DNA of 64,000 bases, taken from the NCBI RefSeq assembly GCF_003589595.1, contig NW_020653200.1:7788631-7852630 (forward strand), given 5' to 3'. Position numbers and translations under genes: made by a program. The notes under the pieces were generated by a model. The model saw nothing but the letters and a program-made list of their open reading frames with translations. It made no database searches and was not told the origin of the DNA. Source of the DNA: Hyposmocoma kahamanoa. Its lineage: Eukaryota > Arthropoda > Insecta > Lepidoptera > Cosmopterigidae. Of this stretch, positions 60,001-64,000 are shown piece after piece (position 1 is the first letter of the stretch; every line of letters begins with the position of its first letter).

Positions 60001-63000
60001 TGTACTGATAAATACTACGGAATGGGAATAGTATAAATTCTATGAGCAGTAAGTATCTATATCTATGAAATATTCTTTCTGTTATTGTTCACTTTATAAA
60101 AAGAACAGAAATTTTGAAAATTGGAACATAAGGAAATATAATCCCTTCCGCATCATATCACTGAAGTTTATAAATATTTTTAATTACTCTCGCAAAACAA
60201 TATTATAAGTTTGACTATATCGTCTGTATGTCTGTTACCGAGCGTACCTATACAACATCAAAACGTATTACTAGATACGAATTGAATTGGGTACGGTTAA
60301 ATTCACCGGCGCAATCGCAGACCTTCAGCTCTCAATTCTGTTTGTAAATGTTCAAAGCGGCCGCAGCTCTCTCGCGTATTGCACAAGGGCAATGCTACGT
60401 CATTATCAAAAGGGGATTATCATGTCAACTATTATGAGGATTTTACGATGGCATATAAAAGCCTCGAGTTTTCACTTAAACAAAAATATTTACTATCATA
60501 ATCATTATATCTCTGGTCATAATAGGAAGTCGATCAGGTACTAAGGACGTACGTATATAATGAGGCAAATCTATGGATATTTAAGTTTTCAAATTTTAAT
60601 TAAGATGTCTTCAATTTAATTGTAGCTCTTATTACACTTACCTCAGTTCAAATATCCAAAGGATTCGATTGACGCTAGTGCTTGAGGCAAGATAAATATA
60701 CAATAAAATACCGCCTGACATAAAAAAAGAAAGAAAATACAATTTGTTCTTTAAAAATTTAAGAAAATATTTAACGAATAAAAGCTATTATAAAATCGGA
60801 AACTATATAATAATTCAATAATGTAAAACTATTTCAACGATTACGCTCCAAGTGAACACAATGAATCAACCTATAAATTATTAATAATCAATTGATAATT
60901 TGTAATTTCTGACGAATTCATAATATTAATTAATATATTATATTCTCTGGACCTTCTCCACGACGTTTTTTGCTTTAGTTCTAAAACTATTCTGACATCA
61001 ATTTATATTTTGACAGTTTTTGTTTACGCCTCTCAATATGTATTCTAAATTTTATTTTTATTTTGTTTCATTATAATATTTCCTTATATTTTATTCAATA
61101 ACTTGACTTGTGGTGCCCTATTTAGGGTCATGTACTTAACTCTAGTTGTTATGTAATAACACATTTGTGACACATGACTATGTACATGTGACAATAAATA
61201 AATACAAATAATGTAATAGAAAGAACTCGTTATAAATCGTTTCTTTTTTAATCCTTGTTTTTAAAATGTTTGAACACTACGAAGAATGCAAGGACACAAG
61301 GCTGAAACAGCTTTGTGGGGACAAGTTTAGATTCACTGAAGGTGATTTGTGGTATAAATTGGTGCACAAATATCTGTGAACACCAATCTGGGAGCAGAAT
61401 TTAATCAAAGGAAATGAATTGTATTCACGGCCAAATTAATTTTCGATCGTGGTCAGGGCAGAGAGTTGTTTTGGTTCGATCACGTTCAATTTAGTAAATT
61501 AAACGACGGTAACAGGCGTGTTATTTGTGTGAAACTTGTGTCTGATATTTAAGCTTCAACGTAAAAATATTTACTTTCAAAATTTTAATGGAGCGCGAAC
61601 TTCTCAAGGGTAGCTCTGCAAATGAAACAAGTTTAGTTCATAGATTCCCAAACTTTTTTGTCTCGTAGACTATTTGCCATTTTTTCTGTTTTACGTAGAT
61701 TTTCTGCCTTTCTAATATTAAATTTTTTTTAAAAGTCATCAATTTCAAATGTGTGTTTTGCAGCTGTCATAATTCTAGTGAGGAACTTTATAAAAAAATA
61801 ATGTTAACTTTTATACATATATCTAATCGAATATCTGTTTATTGTGAAATGATTAAAAATTTCATAGGTAATTTATATATAATATTATATATTGATTATA
61901 TATGTATATTTACGGAAAGTCAAAACTTTGGTCACAATCTGCCCAAATGGATTCCACTCCCGTGGATACCCATTAAGCACCCCCTATTTATTTTTCGCTG
62001 ACTTGGACCCCTGTGGCTCGATATTGGTCACTTTGGAAATGGTCGGTCGAGTTATTATACAATAAATACGATACGATATTCAGCTATGGATTAAAAAAAA
62101 ATAAGTTAAAACTTCGAAGTGTATATTTGCTATAAAGATGAACAGCGTCGGCTAAATGTGTGAACCTCGTTTCTCCATAAACAAAAAACTAAAAACTCCA
62201 AAATTGGAGTTACGAGGTTTCAAATTTAGCCAACGATAGTCATCTAAATTAGATAGTACTCAAGTCCTATTATAAAATGTGGCTGAAGTTACATGTTACG
62301 TAATTTCTGCTTTCTTTCACAGGGGAGCGGGCGGAGGAGGGATGTTTGGCGATGTCAATATATCAGCCATTTTGGATTCCCTAAGTGTTAGCTATGACAA
62401 GAGAGTGAGGCCAAATTATGGAGGTTAGTATGACCAATATTGCTGTCATTAATTTTTCTAATTTTACCTACTTTTTCTTATCCCGCTTAGCTTTTTGCAG
62501 TTTGTTAAAGAGCTTTGTATTAATCACAGGTTTGGGGATGACTTTACTTTATTATAGTCTGATAGTACATAAAGTAATCAAACCAAATTTTTCATTACTC
62601 ATCTGACTGGTTATACATTTATCTATTCGATTAAACAAATTGACTACCAAAAACCATTGTTATCTAATTACGTCTTTTGTGAGATAAAATATCGTGAGAC
62701 AAGTTTGGAAAATTAATGATTTTTACACGATTCGGAGCAACTAAGTGAATAGCTAAAATTTCCTGGGACAATGAGAAAAATTAAGTAACTTTCGAGGAAG
62801 TTGACGAAGACCTATTCTGTTTTGAAATGCAAAACACAAGGAGTTAAAAAATAAAAAATGTTGTTTTTATTATAAACTCCAATGGCGTTACCTGATTGAC
62901 ATCTTTATAGCTATAGGTATACTACCTACATGGTTGTGTCTCACTCGAGCAGCAATGGTCATCTCTCACGTCGCGAGTACATTGGGTGTACAAAATTTTT

Positions 63001-63453
63001 AAATATTTGAGACAAATGCACAATATTAGTTTAGAGGAAAGCCGAAAGTGATTATTATATCACAGGGCAGATTCAGGTAATGTAACCAATGTACTATTTC
63101 AGGACCGCCAGTGGATGTGGGAGTCACCATGTACGTGCTTTCCATCAGCTCCTTATCTGAAGTGAAAATGGTATTTAATACTGCAAAACTTTTACGTAGA
63201 TGGTCACTTTAGAACGGGCAAAGCAGCTAGGTTAGCAACCCTCGGTCGAGCGACAAGCTAGCGTTTTTATGAAAGTCGTGAACGTTCAGTCTACGTTCGA
63301 TCGAGGGAATTCCGGCGTCATGTCACCTGGTTTGGTTTTCACGGCGCGAGGCGCGCACGCGACTCACAATTGGGCTTGATTGCAGGTCCGCCAGTGGAGG
63401 TGGGCGTCACCATGTATGTGCTCTCTATCAGCTCCGTCTCCGAAGTGCTCATG
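26885..63453 (+). CDS. Rdl: GABA-gated chloride channel subunit RDL (first exons; 3' part outside window)
   Basis: The visible coding exons are 26885-26973, 62323-62423, and one of two alternatives, 63103-63170 or 63386-63453. Together they encode the first 86 residues: a signal peptide, a Gly-rich linker, [11 protein letters not shown] and [10 protein letters not shown], then [14 protein letters not shown]. These match the start of the insect RDL extracellular domain. RDL subunits form pentameric GABA-gated chloride channels in neuronal membranes and are targets of cyclodiene, fipronil and related insecticides. The ligand-binding loops, Cys-loop, M1-M4 and the M2 Ala linked to resistance are all to the right of the window. 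Exon phases (2, then 1) join without error across a roughly 35-kb first intron. Duplicate exon 3 is a known feature of insect Rdl. Identity is secure from the distinctive N-terminus; expression cannot be judged here. Confidence 0.93.
28553..28803. mobile_element. MITE built from GCGATGCAA / TTGCATCGC motifs
   Basis: The ends are inverted (CTTTTAGCAGCGATGCA at the left, TGCATCGCTGCTAAAACT at the right). GCGATGCA or its inverse recurs at least seven times inside, so the element folds on itself. It sits in Rdl intron 1. Confidence 0.65.
29165..29400 (-). repeat. Dispersed repeat with AACCGACYTCAAAA ends (family F)
   Basis: The consensus (plus sense) starts AACCGACTTCAAAAAAGGAG, continues GTTACGCGATAACTCCGG, GATTCTTTTTTTGTTGGAA and TTTGAAGAAAATATTCC, and ends TTTTGAGGTCGGTTT, so the ends are inverted repeats of about 14 bp. 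Other copies are at 31895, 37535, 39655, 47035 and 51045. Confidence 0.72.
29669..29956. mobile_element. hAT-type MITE, copy 2, with 8-bp target duplication
   Basis: It is flanked on both sides by CCTTTTTG (29661-29668 and 29957-29964), an intact 8-bp target duplication. The ends CATTGACTTACAA and the decayed inverse TTCTAAGTTAATG, and the body, match 17626-17911. It lies at the 3' side of the LINE at 29957-31075. Confidence 0.88.
29957..31075 (-). pseudogene. Jockey-like LINE reverse transcriptase, 5'-truncated and broken
   Basis: On the minus strand the RT motifs appear in order: [11 protein letters not shown] (motif A), [28 protein letters not shown] (motif C, YADD altered to YADE), [20 protein letters not shown], then the thumb region with [17 protein letters not shown] and [12 protein letters not shown] frameshift near 30840 and a stop near 30415 break it. 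The endonuclease part is absent and upstream sequence ends near 31075. Reverse transcriptase would copy LINE RNA at a nicked target; this copy cannot be functional. Confidence 0.88.
31895..32165 (-). repeat. Dispersed repeat (family F)
   Basis: GTACAGAGTACTAAAAAACG leads into the family F end, followed by GAATATTTTCTTCAAATTTA, TCCAACAAAAAAAGAATCAT and CTTTTTTAAGGCGGTTAAAA. It abuts a Tc1 relic. Confidence 0.7.
32200..32535 (-). pseudogene. Tc1-type transposase C-terminal relic
   Basis: The minus strand reads [19 protein letters not shown] and [20 protein letters not shown], matching the FMDDNARPH...DWPARSPDLNPIEH..D.L block around the second catalytic Asp and the third acidic residue of DDE/D transposases. 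FMDD is FMDG here and N-P is K-A, so it is decayed. There is nothing upstream of it. Confidence 0.8.
33963..34005. repeat. Perfect 18-bp inverted repeat, 7-base loop
   Basis: CGTGTTTTTTGATCCACC, ATAAGCA, then its exact reverse complement. No terminator context applies in an animal intron; it is a cruciform-capable site or the core of a small foldback element. Confidence 0.93.
34010..36360. other. AT-rich intron sequence, little recognisable
   Basis: A fragment near 34980-35130 resembles 2740-2870 (TAATAGTTT..., ATTGCGGCCAT, CCAAGGT). A run of GGTTAC-type motifs lies at 35155-35270. I see no exon or RNA gene. Confidence 0.4.
36800..36999 (+). pseudogene. Possible cytochrome P450 N-terminal-region fragment
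   Basis: The frame reads [35 protein letters not shown] and [11 protein letters not shown], then stops. The pattern (aromatic/basic start, W..S.G, V.V.D..DIA) resembles the beta-1 region of insect CYP3/CYP4-clan P450s. A second version occurs inverted at 40785-40990, so it travels with a repeat. There is no heme-binding Cys region. The family call is tentative. Confidence 0.3.
37010..37320. repeat. LINE-like 3' segment
   Basis: CAGTTCCCAGAAACCTAC and CGGAGAATGTCTAG are shared with 43470-43520, at the end of a jockey-type LINE relic, so this is probably the same family's tail. The moderate G+C contrasts with the flanks. Confidence 0.45.
37535..37990 (+). repeat. Dispersed repeat (family F), long form
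   Basis: It starts TTAACCGACTTCAAAAAAGG and ends TTTTTGAGGTCGCTTTTTTT, with GTACTCTGTACT directly after. It is the longest family F copy and part of inverted-duplication arm 1; its mirror is 39655-40040. Confidence 0.78.
38205..38465 (-). pseudogene. LINE ORF C-terminal relic
   Basis: The minus strand reads [20 protein letters not shown] and RLQKKIRV, then, after a frameshift, [20 protein letters not shown] and [17 protein letters not shown]. The Y..LP..LR......F...LK..L pattern is typical of the last segment of LINE reverse transcriptase ORFs. It lies in the spacer of the inverted duplication. Confidence 0.6.
38760..39180. repeat. GC-rich repeat starting with AGTTAGGTTAGTATATGAAA
   Basis: TTAGGTTAGTATATGAAAAA and GCAGCAAGAGCCGAGCGAAG correspond, inverted, to TTTTTCATATACTAACCTAA and related text at 53550-53600, which defines a dispersed family. 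Open frames on both strands lack a family match. Confidence 0.45.
39377..39510 (+). repeat. Direct repeat flanking arm 2, left copy
   Basis: AAAATGATCATTTAAATACA followed by palindromic ATTTAATTTAAATTAAAT blocks and AAAGGAGATAC. The right copy is 40465-40595, about 1,088 bp away and over 90% identical. Confidence 0.85.
39535..40464 (-). repeat. Large inverted duplication, arm 2
   Basis: Reverse complement of parts of 36369-38107, with a deletion of the 36796-37654 equivalent at a junction near 40040 (CCATAGTGGGGGTTTTGTAA). It includes an inverted family F repeat at 39655-40040. Confidence 0.82.
40465..40595 (+). repeat. Direct repeat flanking arm 2, right copy
   Basis: Same order as 39377-39510 (AAAATGATCATTTAAATACA ... 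AAAGGAGATAC), with small differences at the end. It starts exactly where arm 2 stops. Confidence 0.85.
40690..41180 (-). repeat. Third copy of the arm-1 repeat, with P450-like segment
   Basis: The minus strand of 40785-40990 reads [33 protein letters not shown] and EDFSQLGYH then stop, parallel to 36800-36999. 40985-41170 matches 36545-36790 inverted. The coding frame is preserved between copies despite many base changes. Confidence 0.65.
41361..42190. mobile_element. Tc1-like DNA transposon with internal gap
   Basis: CACATCAAAAAAAGTTTGCGA at 41367 is mirrored by CGCAAACTTTTTTTGATGTG ending near 42187, a terminal inverted repeat of about 25 bp. TA-rich sequence flanks the left end. The centre is a 400-N gap and no transposase is visible. 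The family call rests on the ends only. Confidence 0.6.
41688..42087. other. Assembly gap of exactly 400 N
   Basis: It lies inside the Tc1-like element. Sequence right of the gap is the exact reverse complement of the sequence left of the first gap (23484-23588). Confidence 0.99.
42203..42480 (+). repeat. tRNA-derived SINE (family C)
   Basis: AAGCCGTGGTTTGACCTACC and GGGTCGTGGCTTCGAATACG give decayed box A and box B. CCATGAGTTTTTCCGTGAAT and GAGGAGGCCTGTGTTCAGCA are body markers of a SINE common in Lepidoptera. The minus-strand sister is at 46085-46385. Confidence 0.75.
42795..43590 (+). pseudogene. Jockey-type LINE reverse transcriptase end, broken
   Basis: 42834-43019 reads [17 protein letters not shown] and [18 protein letters not shown], the thumb-region pattern of jockey-type RTs, then stops. 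Two palindromes and a TA run interrupt it (43080-43210). 43440-43520 is the probable 3' tail, shared with 37055-37090. Confidence 0.65.
43080..43210. repeat. Two adjacent palindromes separated by (TA)n
   Basis: 43080-43117 is a perfect 38-bp palindrome (ATGACCTTGTAATATATAT and its inverse). After about 35 bp of TA repeats, 43156-43182 and 43184-43210 form 27-bp arms with one mismatch around a single G (ACACTGGCCGATCTAGGGTC...). Confidence 0.93.
43727..44000 (+). repeat. Dispersed ~300-bp repeat (family E), near full length
   Basis: It runs from TCAAGTGACGGGACAGACAA through TTTAAATCGCAAAGATCTG to CACAAGGAGCTC. It is useful for defining the family's left end (TTTTATGATATCAAGTGACG). Confidence 0.83.
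45140..45420 (+). repeat. Dispersed ~300-bp repeat (family E)
   Basis: Markers CGAACAAGTCATGCGCCTTG, TTTAAATCGCAAAGATCTGA, CTTCAAAACCGGAAC and CACGAGGAGTTCTACT are all present in order. Confidence 0.83.
46085..46385 (-). repeat. tRNA-derived SINE (family C), near full length
   Basis: Plus-strand text CCCACTGTTGGGCACGGGTC, CATCACGATGTTTTCCTTTA, GATTTGAACCTACGG (inverted box B) and ACCACGGCT (inverted head) gives the whole element in minus orientation. Confidence 0.82.
46750..47005 (+). repeat. Dispersed ~300-bp repeat (family E)
   Basis: Markers ACAAGTCATACGGCTGGTG, TTTAAATCACAAAGATCTG and CAAAACCGAAACGCCGTAA. A deletion has removed the TGCTCACATTACTGC segment. Confidence 0.8.
47035..47235 (-). 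repeat. Dispersed repeat (family F), partial
   Basis: CATCCCCTAATTTGGGACAG, GAATATTTTCTTAATAAATT, TTACAAATGGAGCAATCG and CTCCTTTTTTGAAGCCGGTT follow family F order on the minus strand. Confidence 0.7.
47810..48068 (+). repeat. Dispersed ~300-bp repeat (family E)
   Basis: Markers CTGTCCATAACAGTTGTAG, TTTCAAAGATCTGAGGGGCA, CTGAGACATAAGTTGACAAG and CACAAGGAGCTTTACTGCTA. The left end is missing. Confidence 0.82.
48070..51040. other. Rdl intron 1 stretch without recognised genes
   Basis: 48240-48700 is richer in G+C, with several GCGAG/CTCGC motifs and a short open frame ([20 protein letters not shown]), possibly a decayed DNA transposon. The rest is AT-rich without visible structure. Confidence 0.35.
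51045..51340 (+). repeat. Dispersed repeat (family F)
   Basis: It starts AACAGACTTGAAAAAAAAAG and ends ACTTTTGAGGTCGGTTTCTT, with GATGATTCTTTTTTTGTTAG and TTTGAAGAAAATATTCCACT in between; both inverted ends are visible. Confidence 0.78.
51519..51760 (+). repeat. Dispersed ~300-bp repeat (family E)
   Basis: Markers CAATGACGGGGCGACCAAGT, TTTAAATCGTAAAGTTCTAA and CTGAGACATAAGTTGATAAG. The right end is truncated after GCGGCAAAAAT. Confidence 0.8.
52715..52985 (-). repeat. Dispersed ~300-bp repeat (family E), minus orientation
   Basis: Plus-strand text GAGCTCCTTGTAAAAG, AACTTATGTCTCAAGGTGAC, TATCTTTGCGATTTAAAGCT and TTGTTCGTCTCGCCACTTGA is the exact reverse order of the family. Confidence 0.83.
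53550..53765. repeat. 132-bp imperfect tandem duplication
   Basis: CATATACTAACCTAACTTAA at 53573 and CATATGCTAACCTAACCTAA at 53704 start matching units that both end GTCGTACCGTCTAGGTAATG. The left part matches 38795-38830 inverted. Confidence 0.75.
54568..54775 (+). repeat. tRNA-derived SINE (family B)
   Basis: CCTCGGTGGTCGAATGGC (box A) and GAGTTCGATCC (box B) give a convincing tRNA-like head. Then TCTCGGGCGTGGATGTCTG and a tail with TTTGGGATCAGAGCAACG, followed by TTTATTTATTTG. Same family as 15460-15728. Confidence 0.82.
55205..55455 (+). repeat. Dispersed ~300-bp repeat (family E)
   Basis: Markers GTGCGCCTGATGGTAAGC, CCATAACAGTTGCAGTGCCA, TTTAAATCGCTAAGATCTGA and GGAGCTCTACTGCTGC. Confidence 0.83.
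55560..56195 (+). repeat. Inverted duplication of ~600 bp, arm 1
   Basis: GAGATTTATGGAGATTCTCA, then a (GTTGTC)n tract, CCTACATAAGGACAAAATGA, GGTCTCTGAGTAGGCAGGAG and TTGTTATAG-like text recur inverted at 58660-59255 with scattered differences. A family E repeat follows each arm on the inner side (56205-56380 and 58478-58640), so the duplication included it. Confidence 0.85.
56205..56380 (+). repeat. Family E repeat, 3' half
   Basis: Starts within CTGAGACATAAGTTGACAAA and ends AAGGAGCTCTACCGCTACTA. It is the inner flank of duplication arm 1. Confidence 0.78.
56525..56741. repeat. Perfect 30-bp inverted repeat with ~157-bp spacer
   Basis: 56525-56554 begins TCAAAAGTTTAAATTGTCGG; 56712-56741 is its exact reverse complement (begins GAACACAAGCCCGACAATTT). 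It is nested between the arms of the larger inverted duplication. Confidence 0.92.
56862..57205. repeat. Compound trinucleotide/hexanucleotide microsatellite with 10-N gap
   Basis: GTCGTT, GTCGTG, then GTCATC, then CAT and finally TTATTATCA units run without a break for about 340 bp, with 10 N at 56950-56959. The order suggests stepwise mutation from a GTCGTT core to an AT-rich end. The long open frames on both strands (poly-Val, Ser, Asp, Asn and so on) are trivial results of the repeat. Confidence 0.95.
57230..57800 (-). pseudogene. mariner-type transposase relic
   Basis: The minus strand reads a decayed YDFK N-terminus, then [60 protein letters not shown], and after frameshifts [13 protein letters not shown] and [10 protein letters not shown]. 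These are the helix-turn-helix domains and the region of the first catalytic Asp (GDETWIY). The part with the later catalytic residues is gone, cut off at the microsatellite. Frameshifts make it inactive. Confidence 0.85.
58478..58640 (-). repeat. Family E repeat, minus orientation
   Basis: TAGACCTCCTTTGAAAGGGT, CCAGGGAAGTACTGCCACCT, GCCAAGCAGTAATGTGAGCA and GAAATTACAGGCACATGGGA. It is the inner flank of duplication arm 2. Confidence 0.8.
58660..59255 (-). repeat. Inverted duplication of ~600 bp, arm 2
   Basis: Reverse complement of 55560-56195. The hexanucleotide tract at 59175-59215 (GACAAC)n mirrors that at 55612-55640. A third, direct partial copy of 59010-59150 follows at 59283-59440. 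Confidence 0.85.
59283..59440 (+). repeat. Partial direct copy of arm-2 sequence
   Basis: GTTGCTAATGTTTATAGAAA, AATCAGATTTTCATTTTGTC and GTAGGACAACGTGTCTATAT repeat the text of 59000-59120 in the same orientation. Confidence 0.8.
59460..62130. other. Rdl intron 1, 3' portion: no recognised gene
   Basis: 59650-60030 has open frames in two phases (for example [20 protein letters not shown]) that may be transposon debris. 61640-61700 and 61910-62030 resemble a widespread insect repeat beginning ATTCCCAAACTTTTTTGTCT. Nothing supports an exon. Confidence 0.35.
62136..62245. repeat. Short foldback element next to Rdl exon 2
   Basis: The arms are about 40 bp with some mismatches: AGATGAACAGCGTCGGCTAA, ...AACCTCGTTTCTCC on the left and, inverted on the right, AGATGACTATCGTTGGCTAA, ...AACCTCGTAACTCC. 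The centre contains AACTCCAAAATTGGAGTT. Confidence 0.85.
62323..62423 (+). CDS. Rdl: Rdl exon 2: mature N-terminus
   Basis: The acceptor is TTTCACAG and the donor is GTTAGT. It encodes residues 31-63 and the first base of Gly64: Gly-rich GAGGGG, then [19 protein letters not shown] and KRVRPNYG. Asn42 lies in an NIS glycosylation sequon. A foldback element ends about 80 bp upstream of the acceptor. Confidence 0.94.
63103..63170 (+). CDS. Rdl: Rdl alternative exon 3, first copy (LSEVKM form)
   Basis: The acceptor is TTTCAG. It is 68 bp, two bases completing Gly64 and then 22 codons ending in ISSLSEVKM. The donor GTATTT is weak (T at +5). Residue 68 is Asp (PPVDVG), where the other copy has Glu. 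This is the first beta-strand region of the ligand-binding domain. Confidence 0.9.
63386..63453 (+). CDS. Rdl: Rdl alternative exon 3, second copy (VSEVLM form)
   Basis: The acceptor is TTGCAG. It is also 68 bp in the same phase, ending ISSVSEVLM. The donor GTACTC is weak. It lies 215 bp after the first copy. Including both copies (136 bp) or neither would shift the frame, so the two must be mutually exclusive to give a full-length channel. Confidence 0.9.
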
Positions 63454-63788
63454 GTACTCGCCCCTGTCAGCTCACGCTTGTCTCGGTCGCTCCGGTACAC
63501 ACTTGGCCGCGGCGACCGAGCAGCCCCAGACACGAGGCTGCGAGCATGCCGGCGTTATGGAGCCGACCACCCGGACGGCGACGCACCGCTTACTTTATTT
63601 TATTGTTTACGTATACGGGGTGTATTAGTTAAATGTGCCCAGACGATAATTCCGTAAATATAAGACATATCGAATCTTTAAAACTGATATAGAAAGTATG
63701 TTCCTTAATGAGGAAAACGCCATTAATAACTTTTTAGAAATAAAACCAGAAATTTCCGAAATGTTAACGTTAAACGGTCCCATATATT

Positions 63789-64000
63789 TAATATGGCATT
63801 CGTAAAGAGGCCTTAGTTTCCCTACCTTAGGAGGTAACAATAAGTTTACATGTAATAAAACTGCTATAAATAAATTAATAAAACTATTTTTTAATTAAAT
63901 AAAAGCAAAGTAATGTTTATTTTCAAGTAAGTACAAATTATTGTATTCAAAGCAGTTGTTAGAAGTAGGGAAACTAAAGCCTCTGCGAATGTCATATTGA
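63789..64000. repeat. Inverted repeat pair, ~37 bp arms, at window end
   Basis: AATATGGCATTCGTAAAGAG plus GCCTTAGTTTCCCTAC is mirrored by GTAGGGAAACTAAAGCCTCT plus GCGAATGTCATATT at 63965-63998, with about five mismatches. A MITE in the Rdl intron is likely. Confidence 0.75.

Noticed and set aside
63103..63453. Both exon 3 copies used in one transcript
   Set aside because: 136 bp is not a multiple of three, so joint inclusion shifts the frame; mutually exclusive use is the only in-frame reading.

Overview
The window is animal nuclear DNA: AT-rich, intron-bearing, and dominated by interspersed repeats typical of moths and butterflies. I infer Lepidoptera from the tRNA-derived SINEs, the RTE- and jockey-type LINE debris, the BEL/Pao and mariner relics, and the RDL N-terminus. 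The species cannot be named from sequence alone.

Two host genes are supported, both on the + strand. The first (3810-15971) is a divergent SLC6-type (sodium/neurotransmitter symporter fold) membrane protein. It has ten exons whose splice sites and phases join into 565 residues plus a stop. The exon or exons carrying TM1 were not found and probably lie left of the window. The fold is recognisable (paired cysteines in the second extracellular loop, TM6-TM8 architecture, a typical TM10 block and C-terminal tail), but canonical sodium-site residues in TM6 and TM8 are replaced.

The second gene is Rdl, the insect GABA-gated chloride channel subunit. Exon 1 (26885-26973) carries the signal peptide, a first intron of about 35 kb follows, then exon 2 (62323-62423), then two tandem versions of exon 3 (63103-63170 and 63386-63453). 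Both versions are 68 bp and phase-compatible, and they encode the known pair of alternative segments. The rest of the channel lies to the right of the window.

Region by region: 1-3.8 kb is repeats, including degenerate tandem units. 3.8-16 kb is the SLC6 gene with SINE, MITE and LINE insertions in its introns. 16.2-17.25 kb is a 72-bp satellite with internal inverted half-sites plus a short GGCACTCGC-type array. 17.6-26.6 kb is intergenic, with a hAT-type MITE, LINE and SINE pieces, a mariner relic, a decayed BEL/Pao pol region and a 400-bp assembly gap. 26.6-27 kb is the GC-rich Rdl 5' end. 27-62.3 kb is Rdl intron 1, holding a jockey-type LINE interrupted at its 3' side by a second hAT MITE with an 8-bp target duplication, Tc1 and mariner relics, two large inverted duplications (36.4-40.5 kb and 55.6-59.3 kb), a second 400-bp gap inside a Tc1-like element, several long perfect palindromes, a compound trinucleotide microsatellite and many copies of a ~300-bp dispersed repeat.

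The two genes are neighbours but nothing here shows a shared pathway. The best follow-ups are the SLC6-like protein with an altered ion site, the duplicated Rdl exon 3 with an extra Asp/Glu difference, a repeat that seems to carry a cytochrome P450-like fragment, and the inverted duplications and palindromes in Rdl intron 1. All coordinates were read by eye; repeat edges are approximate to about 10-20 bp unless a terminal repeat or target duplication fixes them.
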